In this document: positions 1 through 5,226 of the stretch, piece after piece
How positions within the stretch are numbered: the stretch's first letter is position 1
How the letters are laid out: each line of letters begins with the position of its first letter
Assembly (NCBI GenBank): GCA_003503535.1
Contig: DOCI01000235.1
Coordinates: 2,025 to 7,599 of the forward strand
Length of the DNA: 5,575 bases
Direction: 5' to 3'
Origin: Planctomycetaceae bacterium
GTDB taxonomy: Bacteria > Planctomycetota > Planctomycetia > Planctomycetales > Planctomycetaceae
Translations under genes and position numbers: made by a program
Notes under the pieces: model-generated
Database searches by the model: none
The model's input: the letters and a program-made list of their open reading frames with translations, nothing else
Told to the model about the DNA's origin: nothing

Positions 1-9
1 GTAGAATCG

Positions 10-31
10 CGCTATTTCAAATTAGATAGCG
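10..31. repeat. Short inverted repeat upstream of the isomerase gene
   Basis: CGCTAT (10-15) and ATAGCG (26-31) form a perfect 6-bp inverted repeat around a 10-nt AT-rich spacer, with a TATAAG hexamer immediately after it (32-37). It could be the end of a stem or an operator for the isomerase gene, but six base pairs can easily arise by chance. No convincing -35 hexamer is positioned to pair with the TATAAG, so no promoter is called between here and the start codon. Confidence 0.2.
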
Positions 32-162
32 TATAAGATAAGGTGAAAAGCTCGGCTAACCTATTCTGTGGTCTGCTTATCATCAATGGAAATCCTGTTT
101 CTATTTGGAAGTTGGCTTAAGTACAAATTCATCAACCTGATTAACTCCTCTGGATAAAAAAC

Positions 163-1014
163 ATGCGACACTCATTTCTGGTCCTGGCATTGTTTGTGAC
201 GGCAATTTCGATGACAAGTTGTCGGCAGAAGCCTGATGATACACCTGCTCCGAGCCCGAAAGCTCCGGCTAATCCTGAATCTGAAGATGGTTCGAGCACG
301 AGTGTTCCCGTGGAAGGATCGTTTCAGGTGAAGTTTGAAACGACGAAGGGGGATTTTGTTGTCGAAGTTTATCCGGAATGGGCACCAATCGGGGCGGCTC
401 GTTTCAAGGAACTGGTGGAAAGCGGTTTCTTCGACGAGAATCGTTTCTTCCGTCTTGTGCCGGGCTTTATTGTGCAATGGGGGATCGGCGGAGATCCGGC
501 CGTGCAGGCGAAGTGGCGATCGCAACCCTTGCAGGATGAGCCTATGGTGGGGACGAACGAACGGGGAACAATCACCTTTGCCAAGGGGGGGCCCAACTCG
601 CGAACGACTCAATTGTTTATCAATTATGGCAACAACTCGGGCTCGCTCGATCCTCAAGGTTTCCCGCCTTTCGGGAAAGTGATTGAGGGGATGGATGTTG
701 TTGATTCCCTGAACTCTGAATATGGGGAGCAGCCAGATCAGGGGCAGATTCAATCGCGTGGCAATGAATACCTGAAGAAGAGTTTTCCTAATCTGGATTA
801 CATCAAATCGGCTGAAATTATTCAGGAAACGAAGGCTCCAGCAGAGCCGGTCGAGCCACCAGTTGCTGAGCCTGAGATGACGACCTCAAGTCCGGCAGAA
901 GCGGGTACCTCGACTCCGGCACCGGCTGCGACTTCAACTGCTCCTGCTGAAGGGACGTCTGCACCAGCGGGGACGTCTTCGGTGCCGGTGGAGACGATTG
1001 AAGAGATTCAGTGA
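163..1014 (+). CDS. Cyclophilin-type peptidyl-prolyl cis-trans isomerase, probable lipoprotein
   Basis: The 283-residue product should catalyse cis-trans isomerisation of Xaa-Pro bonds in exported proteins. Residues 1-19 form a short basic and then hydrophobic signal ending in M-T-S-C, so Cys20 is a probable lipidation site; Met at -3 is less usual than Leu. A polar linker (24-52) precedes the cyclophilin domain (about 53-190), which has the landmark FFRLVPGF at 95-102, Gln105, the TTQLFI strand at 148-153 (Gln150, Phe152) and FGKV at 170-173. Arg97, Phe102, Gln105, Gln150 and Phe152 match the human CypA active-site set, but the CypA Trp121 and His126 positions look like Leu and Phe, as in many bacterial cyclophilins. 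Residues 222-283 are a low-complexity Pro/Ala/Thr/Ser/Glu tail. No strong Shine-Dalgarno precedes the ATG, but the signal peptide begins directly at this start. The family call is secure; the envelope location is inferred. Confidence 0.95.
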   Translation: MRHSFLVLALFVTAISMTSCRQKPDDTPAPSPKAPANPESEDGSSTSVPVEGSFQVKFETTKGDFVVEVYPEWAPIGAARFKELVESGFFDENRFFRLVPGFIVQWGIGGDPAVQAKWRSQPLQDEPMVGTNERGTITFAKGGPNSRTTQLFINYGNNSGSLDPQGFPPFGKVIEGMDVVDSLNSEYGEQPDQGQIQSRGNEYLKKSFPNLDYIKSAEIIQETKAPAEPVEPPVAEPEMTTSSPAEAGTSTPAPAATSTAPAEGTSAPAGTSSVPVETIEEIQ

Positions 1015-1161
1015 GTTGTGTGGGAATGTGTCTGAGCAGAATCGGTTGTGCTTTTTTGAAGTTGCAGGTTTTGCATGATTAATGCATACGCTGTAGTTTT
1101 AATACTCCAGTAATCATGAAGATGGACGTCGAATCATGCTTTCCCTGCTGCGCGATGCAAG

Positions 1162-1289
1162 TATGGCACCCGGTTTGATCGGACTGGAGTTAGAGGATGA
1201 TTTTATTATCTAATAGGCATGGATCGCGAACGGTGAATCATCTTGTGCTTTGAGCACCCGACCGACAAAGTCGGTCGGGCCACCCTGCG
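1162..1289. repeat. Dispersed repeat R1, copy A
   Basis: First of three related copies. Positions 1187-1259 match 2037-2109 at about 65 of 73 bases without gaps, by eye. Positions 1225-1259 match 2876-2910 at 32 of 35, and the similarity to the third copy continues through its palindromic end to 1289. Weaker similarity to the second copy extends left to about 1162 (TATGGCACCC against CATGGCCCCC). The copy ends 17 bp beyond the stop codon of the minus-strand gene at 1307, and every R1 copy has this position at the 3' side of a minus-strand gene. No coding capacity is evident in it. Confidence 0.8.
1257..1279. terminator. Strong GC hairpin between convergent genes, possible terminator
   Basis: CCCGACCGAC (1257-1266) and GTCGGTCGGG (1270-1279) form a perfect 10-bp stem with an AAA loop. 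It sits between the convergent isomerase gene and the minus-strand gene ending at 1307. On the plus strand a T-rich stretch (TTTGTTTTGTTG from 1291) follows, but 11 nt after the stem, so it is not a canonical intrinsic terminator. Because the palindrome is part of repeat R1, its terminator role is inferred and may be incidental. Confidence 0.45.
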
Positions 1290-1306
1290 CTTTGTTTTGT
1301 TGCCTT

Positions 1307-1855
1307 TTACAGCTTACCTGAGACAAGGACAACGCGATGCCCTAAACGTTCTCCGATGGTTTGTACGAAATCATCCGAAAGTGGTGGCCAATTCCAGAAT
1401 TCAAATCCCAAATTAGCAAATCCCCATGGTGGATCATGCTTCCATTCATTTATTGGTTGACGCCCGCCACAGTGAGGACAAGCCATAATTCCTGGTCCCT
1501 TGTTTTCGTACCATTGACTGACGGCATCTCCCCACCCATTAGGCGCTTCAAAGCGATCCGAACATGCAGAACATATGAGTTCGAATCCGCCTTGACCGGA
1601 ATGAAATACACTTCTTTTTGTGATGACGTCCAGTCCATTGGTAGCAAGTTTCAGCAGATGATCGTCGGATTCGCCAGTTGCCTTTTGATAATTCGGGCCG
1701 GGCGGATATCCGATATCACTTCCTGGAACGCAATCGGTTGCGTCCGAGGATACGATTCCTTCATCCACAAGCCATTGGTGGATCGCGGCACCCAATTCTT
1801 GCGATTCGGATTCGGTTGCGTCTCGATCGGAGACAGTTTGGAACCAATCACCCAT
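1307..1855 (-). CDS. Orphan protein with four-cysteine zinc-ribbon pattern
   Basis: The 182-residue product is not assignable to a named family from memory. It has two CxxC pairs, Cys95/Cys98 (CSAC) and Cys126/Cys129 (CPHC), separated by 27 residues, the pattern of a structural zinc ribbon. Other motifs that look conserved are YPPGPNY (50-56), the Trp- and Pro-rich stretch WKHDPPWGF (138-146), FWNWPPL (153-159) and a C-terminal LGHRVVLVSGKL. No signal peptide or membrane segment is present, so it is probably cytoplasmic. The start is well supported: AAGGAGG lies 4 nt before the ATG, the only strong ribosome site in the window. It lies between repeats R1 (copy A) and R2 (copy B) and converges on the isomerase gene. 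The cysteine pattern and intact length argue that it is a real, functional gene; its role is unknown. Confidence 0.8.
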   Translation of the reverse strand: MGDWFQTVSDRDATESESQELGAAIHQWLVDEGIVSSDATDCVPGSDIGYPPGPNYQKATGESDDHLLKLATNGLDVITKRSVFHSGQGGFELICSACSDRFEAPNGWGDAVSQWYENKGPGIMACPHCGGRQPINEWKHDPPWGFANLGFEFWNWPPLSDDFVQTIGERLGHRVVLVSGKL

Positions 1856-1859
1856 AGCG

Positions 1860-1866
1860 CCTCCTT
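1860..1866 (-). promoter_or_regulatory. Strong Shine-Dalgarno site of the zinc-ribbon gene
   Basis: On the minus strand AAGGAGG stands 4 nt before the ATG at 1855. It fixes the start of the 182-residue gene. It contrasts with all other genes here, which have weak or no anti-rRNA complementarity upstream. Confidence 0.8.
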
Positions 1867-1874
1867 GGCATCAT

Positions 1875-1930
1875 AACTAATTGATAGACAGCAGGAAGGC
1901 AGGCAGGCAGGAGCCTAGCCTACTTGGCTG
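1875..1930. repeat. Dispersed repeat R2, short form (copy B)
   Basis: The first 16 bases, AACTAATTGATAGACA (1875-1890), are identical to the start of the long copy at 2523. They are joined directly to the GC hairpin end GCAGGAAGGCAGGC...CTTGGCTG (1891-1930). About 240 bp found between these two parts in the long copy are missing. The hairpin part is slightly degenerate, with an extra GGCA unit and a bulged A in the right arm. It lies 5' of the zinc-ribbon gene, the same relative position as the other two R2 copies. Confidence 0.75.
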
Positions 1931-2011
1931 CATCATCCCCGCCAGCGATTCCCAGAAAATGGCCGTAAAACGACTGAGAAAATCAAAATCAAAACAGGGT
2001 TAACGGCGTTG

Positions 2012-2110
2012 CATGGCCCCCGCTACGACGGGGTTGGAGTTAGAGGATGTTTTTATTATCCAATAGGCATGGATTGCGAACGAGGAATTATCTTGTGCTT
2101 GCAGCACCCG
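2012..2110. repeat. Dispersed repeat R1, copy B
   Basis: It is homologous to copy A (about 65 of 73 bases over 2037-2109). It begins with a small hairpin, CCCCG (2018-2022) and CGGGG (2029-2033), and runs up to GCACCCG. The terminal CCGAC palindrome seen in the other two copies is absent here. Instead the sequence passes within about 10 bp into the stop codon of the small gene at 2120. This suggests that either the repeat end or the 3' end of that gene was lost at the junction. Confidence 0.75.
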
Positions 2111-2119
2111 GCTCGCGAA

Positions 2120-2473
2120 TCAAGGCTTGCATGATTCGTAGTAATCTTCGTGGCATTTGTCAATAAAGGCAATCATGTCCTCGAATTGATTCTCTTTCAT
2201 CCCTTCGTGATAGATTTGAACCACGAATGAGAGTACCGATCCAGGTTCGTTTAGATACGGTGGTGCCGCAGTCGGGTAAAACGAAATAGGATCGCGTGCC
2301 CGGCTCATATCTGTTGAGACCCAAGCAAGGAACTCGAGGCTACGGTGCCCCACCTCATCGCGGAGATAGCGCATTTTGGCCCACGTTATTTGGTGTTCTT
2401 CGTCATATCCCGTATTCAGAAATGCGTACCCACCAAATCGATCAAGTGAACGTCGAAGGTCTGTGTGATCCAT
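2120..2473 (-). CDS. Small hypothetical protein, unrecognised
   Basis: This 117-residue acidic soluble protein matches no family I can name. It has an N-terminal LRRSLDRFGGYAF stretch, a central YLRDEVGHRSLEFLAW segment (36-51), a Pro-rich turn (PTAAPPYLNEPG, 67-78) and an acidic C-terminal helix with two cysteines (Cys107, Cys115). No signal peptide or membrane segment is seen. The ATG at 2473 is chosen; a TTG at 2488, directly after an in-frame TGA, would add five residues (giving 122). Neither has a clear Shine-Dalgarno, so the start is uncertain. The gene sits between R1 copy B, only about 10 bp past its stop, and R2 copy C. The clean open frame and position matching its two cassette neighbours support a real gene, though it could be the remnant of a longer one. 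Confidence 0.6.
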   Translation of the reverse strand: MDHTDLRRSLDRFGGYAFLNTGYDEEHQITWAKMRYLRDEVGHRSLEFLAWVSTDMSRARDPISFYPTAAPPYLNEPGSVLSFVVQIYHEGMKENQFEDMIAFIDKCHEDYYESCKP

Positions 2474-2532
2474 ATCGCGTAGAACCAATCATTGTGCTGT
2501 GATGCAACGTTTATTGTCGGCGAACTAATTGA

Positions 2533-2555
2533 TAGACAGAATTGACTTCTGTCTA
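2533..2555. repeat. 9-bp perfect hairpin in R2 copy C
   Basis: TAGACAGAA (2533-2541) and TTCTGTCTA (2547-2555) pair perfectly around the loop TTGAC. The equivalent in the next copy (3493-3501/3507-3515) has one A-to-G change that still allows a G-U pair on the plus-strand transcript. Confidence 0.7.
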
Positions 2556-2705
2556 ATAAAGATTGACATTCTGTATAAGACATTTCTTATTATCGACTGA
2601 GGAATCGATCTCTGTCAATCAGGAGAAGGGTCAATAGTGCTTCTTTGACTGCGATTCAGTTTGCTGTCACCTCGCTCAATACGTTGCTTAAATGATGAAC
2701 TGGGC

Positions 2706-2731
2706 CGGGTTTAAAAAAAATTACCCGTTTT
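2706..2731 (+). terminator. Weak terminator-like hairpin inside R2 copy C
   Basis: CGGGT (2706-2710) and ACCCG (2723-2727) flank an A-rich loop containing eight consecutive A, and TTTT follows (2728-2731). The layout resembles an intrinsic terminator on the plus strand, but the stem is only 5 bp and no plus-strand gene reads toward it. It is present in this R2 copy only. Confidence 0.2.
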
Positions 2732-2781
2732 GATTTATTCAGTGATGGAAGTTCATGGGTGGGGGATGGAAAAAAATTCTT

Positions 2782-2818
2782 AGCAGGAAGGCAGGCAGGA
2801 GCCTGCCCTACTTGGCTG
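2782..2818. repeat. GC hairpin repeat, best-preserved copy
   Basis: GGCAGGC (2790-2796), loop AGGA, GCCTGCC (2801-2807) make a perfect 7-bp stem. The flanks are AGCAGGAA on the left and CTACTTGGCTG on the right. The same unit recurs at 1891-1930, 3683-3718 and 3829-3858, so four copies lie within 2 kb. It resembles intergenic REP-type palindromes. Confidence 0.8.
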
Positions 2819-2875
2819 AAAGAATCTTTCAGGGCCATCCGTGGAATATGAATTCGCAGTTCAATAAACTTAGCA

Positions 2876-2940
2876 CGCGAACGGTGAAGCATCTTGTGTT
2901 TTCAGCACCCAGCCGACAAAATCAGCCGGGCCACCCTGCG
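2876..2940. repeat. Dispersed repeat R1, partial copy C
   Basis: It matches copy A at 32 of 35 bases (2876-2910) and then at about 25 of 30 through the CCGAC-type palindrome and CCACCCTGCG end. The left half of R1 (the GAGTTAGAGG portion) is missing. The palindrome CCCAGCCGA/TCAGCCGGG retains partial pairing. It lies 3' of the VOC-family gene, as expected from the other units, and fuses into the long hairpin beginning at 2933. Confidence 0.75.
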
Positions 2941-3012
2941 GTAACGGGGCCGCCGCCAAAAAACTATGATTTCAAAACCCGCGTCACCGGCGGCTCCCGT
3001 TCACCGCAGGGT
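2933..3012. repeat. Large hairpin with 23-25 nt arms downstream of the VOC gene
   Basis: The left arm (2933-2955, starting ACCCTGCGGT) and right arm (2988-3012, ending ACCGCAGGGT) are complementary along their full length apart from two single-base bulges in the right arm. The loop is 32 nt. It ends 12 bp after the stop codon of the minus-strand VOC gene, so it could protect or terminate that transcript, but no T-run follows on either strand. It may instead be the extended palindromic end of repeat R1. Confidence 0.75.
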
Positions 3013-3024
3013 TATCATTTCTCC

Positions 3025-3447
3025 CTATCCTTCTGTCCTTTGCGAGCAAAAAACCAGATAGTTGCCGAACGGGTCCCAGAGATTCAAGTCTGTATTCCGC
3101 CCCTGATATCGTGGATCGACTGCAACCGCCTCTGGATAATCGGCTCCTTTAGCATTCAGATAGTCACAATAGTTTTGTAATCCGAGGACTGGGATGTTGA
3201 CTTCAGAAATCGACGCGTCTTCCTTCGCATGCCCATTGAGATGAAGGTTGGCATCTCCGAGATGGATCTGCATATACAATGGCGCTGTTGGGGAAAACCG
3301 AGACTCCCAGTCTATCTCAAAGCCCAAATAGTCCAGATAGAATGCCTTCGCCATGGCTTCATCGAACATCCGCAGGACTGGGATCGAAGATCTAAACTCG
3401 AACCCGCACGGCGAGTCAGGACTTGATTCACTCATGTTGAAATACAT
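3025..3447 (-). CDS. Glyoxalase/bleomycin-resistance superfamily (VOC) protein
   Basis: The 140-residue product is a single VOC module, cytoplasmic, of the type often annotated as glyoxalase superfamily or bleomycin-resistance-like. Landmarks are the first beta strand SSIPVLRMFDEAMAKAFYLDYLGF (20-43, with the FYxDxLGF signature), WESRFSPTAPLYMQIHLGDANLHLNGH (47-73) and the closing strand LNLWDPFGNYLVF (121-133, with the DPxGN signature). A strand-helix repeat between (about 82-100) completes the two beta-alpha-beta-beta-beta units. VOC proteins include drug-binding dimers, lyases and dioxygenases, and the substrate cannot be told from sequence. A second in-frame ATG four codons on (3435) is an alternative start; neither has a clear Shine-Dalgarno. 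The gene lies between R1 copy C with the large hairpin and R2 copy D, and has its own upstream gap, so it is probably transcribed alone. Confidence 0.9.
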   Translation of the reverse strand: MYFNMSESSPDSPCGFEFRSSIPVLRMFDEAMAKAFYLDYLGFEIDWESRFSPTAPLYMQIHLGDANLHLNGHAKEDASISEVNIPVLGLQNYCDYLNAKGADYPEAVAVDPRYQGRNTDLNLWDPFGNYLVFCSQRTEG

Positions 3448-3482
3448 CTACCGCAGCGTGCGCACATGCTGCCATCAATGAT

Positions 3483-3718
3483 AACTAATTGATAGGCAGA
3501 ATTGACTTCTGTCTAATAAAGAGAGGAATTCTGTATAACAATTTATTATCGACAGATGAATCGATCTCTGTCAACCAGGAGAAGGCTCCAAAGAACTTCT
3601 TTGGCTGCGATTCCGATCGCTGCTACTTCACTCACTTGGTTCCTTAAATGACTCACTGGGCTGGGGGATGGATAATATTCTCAGCAGGAAGGCAGGCGGG
3701 AGCCTGTCCTACTTGGCT
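3483..3718. repeat. Dispersed repeat R2, intermediate form (copy D)
   Basis: It is homologous to 2523-2818 but lacks about 55 bases around its GGGCTGGGGGATGG segment. It keeps the TAGGCAGAA/TTCTGTCTA hairpin with one wobble pair and the terminal GGCAGGC hairpin. The 8-bp GATTGACA/TGTCAATC repeat is degraded. It starts 35 bp upstream of the VOC gene, so any promoter of that gene would lie in or against it. I saw no convincing promoter hexamers. Confidence 0.8.
3683..3718. repeat. GC hairpin repeat, third copy
   Basis: GGCAGGC (3691-3697), loop GGGA, GCCTGTC (3702-3708). The single change from the perfect copy gives a G-U pair if read as plus-strand RNA. It forms the end of R2 copy D. Confidence 0.7.
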
Positions 3719-3746
3719 TGCGTTTTGTGCTTGTAAGTTTTTCTGA

Positions 3747-3822
3747 GCGTTCTTTGATTCGGGGGCTTCTCTTCGAGAGCGCCCCCGCCACCCGTCGTGA
3801 ATCAAAGCTGAACGCGGGTGGC
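3747..3822. repeat. Nested, mutually exclusive hairpins downstream of hmp
   Basis: An outer stem, GCGTT with CTTTGATTC (3747-3760), pairs with GAATCAAAG (3799-3807) and, past a 3-nt bulge, AACGC (3811-3815). Inside it GGGGGC (3761-3766) pairs with GCCCCC (3781-3786), capped by TCTC/GAGA. A competing 8-bp stem, GCCACCCG (3787-3794) with CGGGTGGC (3815-3822), would place GAATCAAAG in its loop. It lies 40 bp past the hmp stop codon and could act as a transcript end, but no U-tract follows the stems on the hmp strand. Confidence 0.65.
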
Positions 3823-3828
3823 CCTGAT

Positions 3829-3858
3829 AGCAGGAAGGCAGGCGGGAGTCTGCCCTAC
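3829..3858. repeat. GC hairpin repeat, fourth copy, adjacent to the hmp stop
   Basis: GGCAGGC (3837-3843), loop GGGA, GTCTGCC (3848-3854), again with one G-U-compatible change. It ends 3 bp from the hmp stop codon. Unlike the other copies it is not attached to an R2 element and lacks the CTTGGCTG right flank. Confidence 0.7.
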
Positions 3859-3861
3859 ATC

Positions 3862-5094
3862 TCAGTTTGAAGAGTGGATGTTCTGTTTGGGGCCGAAGAA
3901 TTCCAGGTGGATGTTCTGGTTGTCGACTCCGAGTTGGAGGAGTGAGTTGACGGCACTCTCCATGAAGGGTTTAGGGCCGCAGATGTAATAGTCTGCGGTT
4001 TCGACTGGAGTCCACTCGTGTAGAAGTTGTGCGGTGAGGAGTCCTTCGAGGTCACACTTGTTCTGCGGCAGGTCCTCTGGCAATGGCTGATCGTAGATCG
4101 TATGTGTCGTGACATTTTTCCCGCTGGATTTGAGCTGTTGAACTTCATGAGCAAATGCGTGGAGGCGGCTGTTGCGGGCGGCCTGGATGAAGTGAATTGG
4201 AGAATCGAAGTTTGATTTCACGAGCGATTTTGCCATCGCGAGCAGCGGGGTGACACCGATTCCGCCGGCGAGGAAGACGATGGGTTGATGTTCCGTAGTC
4301 GTGGGATCTAAAGTGAACTCGCCGCAAGGGGGGCCGACCTGAATGGTATCGCCGGGATTGATGCGGTTATGGAGGTGATTGGAAATGACTCCGCCGGGAG
4401 TTTCTGCATTTAATGCGGATTCTTTTTTCACGCTGATGCGAAAATGATTTTGGCCGGGGGAATCGGACAAGCTGTAGTTTCGTGGTGAGGTTGGCGTTTC
4501 GAGATCATCAAACTTGATGGTGAGGTATTGACCGGGCAGGTAGTCGGGGATCTGTTTGCCGTCGGCTGGTTTCAGGTAGAACGATGTAACGATGTCGCTT
4601 TCGGGGATTTTGCGATCAACGATAAATTCCCGGTAACCGTTCCAGCCGCCTGGTTTTGTGCTTTGCTCAAGATAAATTGCCTGTTCTCGACTGATACAGA
4701 CATCTGCCAAGACACCATAAGCTTCGGCGACAGCGGCAATGATTTCGTCTGTCGCAGCATCGCCCATGACTTCCTGAATTGCATCGAGCAGATGCCGACC
4801 TACGATCGGGTAGTGTTCAGGTATAATACCCAGCGAGCAATGTTTTTGAGCAATCAACTCTATGGCTGGTAATAATACTTCAAGGTTGTCAATATGAGTG
4901 AAGTAAGCACATATAGCCCCAGCCAGTGCTTTTTGCTGGCCGCCAGAGTGCTGATGAGCCTGATTGAAGTACGCTTTCACTTCTGGATTTGCCGCAAACA
5001 TTCGCTCATAAAAGCAACGTGTGATCGTTTCAGCATTGGCAGCGACTGCGGGGGTGATTTGTTTGACGATTCGAATCGTATTTAAACTGAGCAT
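3862..5094 (-). CDS. hmp: Flavohaemoglobin, nitric oxide dioxygenase
   Basis: The cytoplasmic 410-residue enzyme uses NAD(P)H, FAD and haem to convert NO plus O2 to nitrate. The globin domain (about 1-140) has distal Tyr29 and Gln53, proximal haem ligand His85, and Tyr95 with Glu137 of the proximal charge relay, matching E. coli Hmp almost position for position. The linker GGWNGYREF (149-157) leads to the FAD-binding barrel (about 153-262) with RNYSLS (205-210). The NAD-binding domain (about 270-402) has AGGIGVTP (276-283), ICGPKPFM (371-378) and the terminal EFFGP (398-402). All catalytic landmarks are intact, and its length is slightly above the 396 residues of E. coli. No clear Shine-Dalgarno precedes the ATG, but the N-terminus aligns with the family from residue 1. 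It is divergent from an Rrf2-type regulator across 132 bp containing a palindrome, so NO-responsive repression is likely. Confidence 0.97.
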   Translation of the reverse strand: MLSLNTIRIVKQITPAVAANAETITRCFYERMFAANPEVKAYFNQAHQHSGGQQKALAGAICAYFTHIDNLEVLLPAIELIAQKHCSLGIIPEHYPIVGRHLLDAIQEVMGDAATDEIIAAVAEAYGVLADVCISREQAIYLEQSTKPGGWNGYREFIVDRKIPESDIVTSFYLKPADGKQIPDYLPGQYLTIKFDDLETPTSPRNYSLSDSPGQNHFRISVKKESALNAETPGGVISNHLHNRINPGDTIQVGPPCGEFTLDPTTTEHQPIVFLAGGIGVTPLLAMAKSLVKSNFDSPIHFIQAARNSRLHAFAHEVQQLKSSGKNVTTHTIYDQPLPEDLPQNKCDLEGLLTAQLLHEWTPVETADYYICGPKPFMESAVNSLLQLGVDNQNIHLEFFGPKQNIHSSN

Positions 5095-5143
5095 GAGAGC
5101 GGGTTCCGACTAATTGAATTTCAAGTGGGCAACTTCAATGGCT

Positions 5144-5173
5144 TTAATACTTCACGAAAATATATAGACTCAA
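5144..5173 (-). promoter_or_regulatory. Putative hmp promoter
   Basis: On the minus strand TTGAGT (5173-5168) and TATTAA (5149-5144) are separated by 18 bp, a reasonable sigma-70-like arrangement giving a leader of roughly 40 nt before hmp. The -35 element touches the edge of the palindrome at 5172-5199, so a protein bound there could block RNA polymerase. The region is AT-rich, so chance matches are likely. Confidence 0.35.
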
Positions 5174-5199
5174 ATAATGCACGTCAAGGTGCAGTATTT
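5172..5199. promoter_or_regulatory. Inverted repeat in the hmp/Rrf2 intergenic region, candidate operator
   Basis: AAATAATGCAC (5172-5182) and GTGCAGTATTT (5189-5199) are complementary at 10 of 11 positions around the 6-bp centre GTCAAG. The 28-bp overall size and AT-rich outer, GC inner arms are typical of sites bound by dimeric Rrf2 winged-helix regulators. It lies 27 bp before the regulator start and at the -35 edge of the putative hmp promoter, so it could serve both divergent genes. Binding is inferred, not shown. Confidence 0.6.
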
Positions 5200-5226
5200 A
5201 GTTCCCTGGAAGATTAAGGCGAATAA

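Larger units (their letters stand above)
2523..2818. repeat. Dispersed repeat R2, long form (copy C)
   Basis: The longest of three R2 copies (296 bp) aligns with the copy at 3483-3718 over nearly its whole length: 38 of the first 39 bases match, with patchier similarity afterwards. Relative to that copy it carries about 55 extra bases (about 2705-2760), including an A8 tract inside a CGGGT/ACCCG hairpin. It contains the perfect hairpin TAGACAGAA/TTCTGTCTA (2533-2541/2547-2555) and a second 8-bp inverted repeat GATTGACA/TGTCAATC (2561-2568/2613-2620). It ends in the GGCAGGC/GCCTGCC hairpin. It has no open frame of note and may be a non-autonomous mobile element. Confidence 0.8.

Noticed and set aside
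172..753. Open frame of 193 codons on the minus strand within the isomerase gene
   Set aside because: It is antisense to a clear cyclophilin domain, and its Arg/His-rich product looks like reverse-strand translation.
1066..1092. Terminator directly after the isomerase gene
   Set aside because: Only a short TGCAT/ATGCA inverted repeat is present, without a GC-rich stem or T-run. The hairpin at 1257-1279 is the better candidate.
1361..1876. Open frame of 171 codons on the plus strand opposite the zinc-ribbon gene
   Set aside because: The minus-strand frame has a strong Shine-Dalgarno, paired CxxC motifs and protein-like composition, whereas this frame has none of these.
1856..2119. Integron attC sites between the cassette-like genes
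   Set aside because: The layout of short genes separated by structured repeats is integron-like. However, I found no RYYYAAC/GTTRRRY core pair at the repeat boundaries, the repeats are two separate blocks instead of one imperfect palindrome, and no integrase is visible.
2755..3180. Open frame of 141 codons on the plus strand
   Set aside because: It runs through repeat R1, the large hairpin and the antisense of the VOC gene, and its product shows no recognisable domain. It is a by-product of repeat DNA.
1874..3858. CRISPR array
   Set aside because: The recurring GC hairpin unit is spaced irregularly (hundreds of bases apart) and flanked by genes and related repeat DNA, without regular spacers.
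5113..5139. Second operator between hmp and the regulator (ATTGAATTT/AACTTCAAT)
   Set aside because: Complementarity is 8 of 9, but the sequence is AT-rich and the 9-bp spacing differs from the stronger palindrome at 5172-5199, so chance cannot be excluded.
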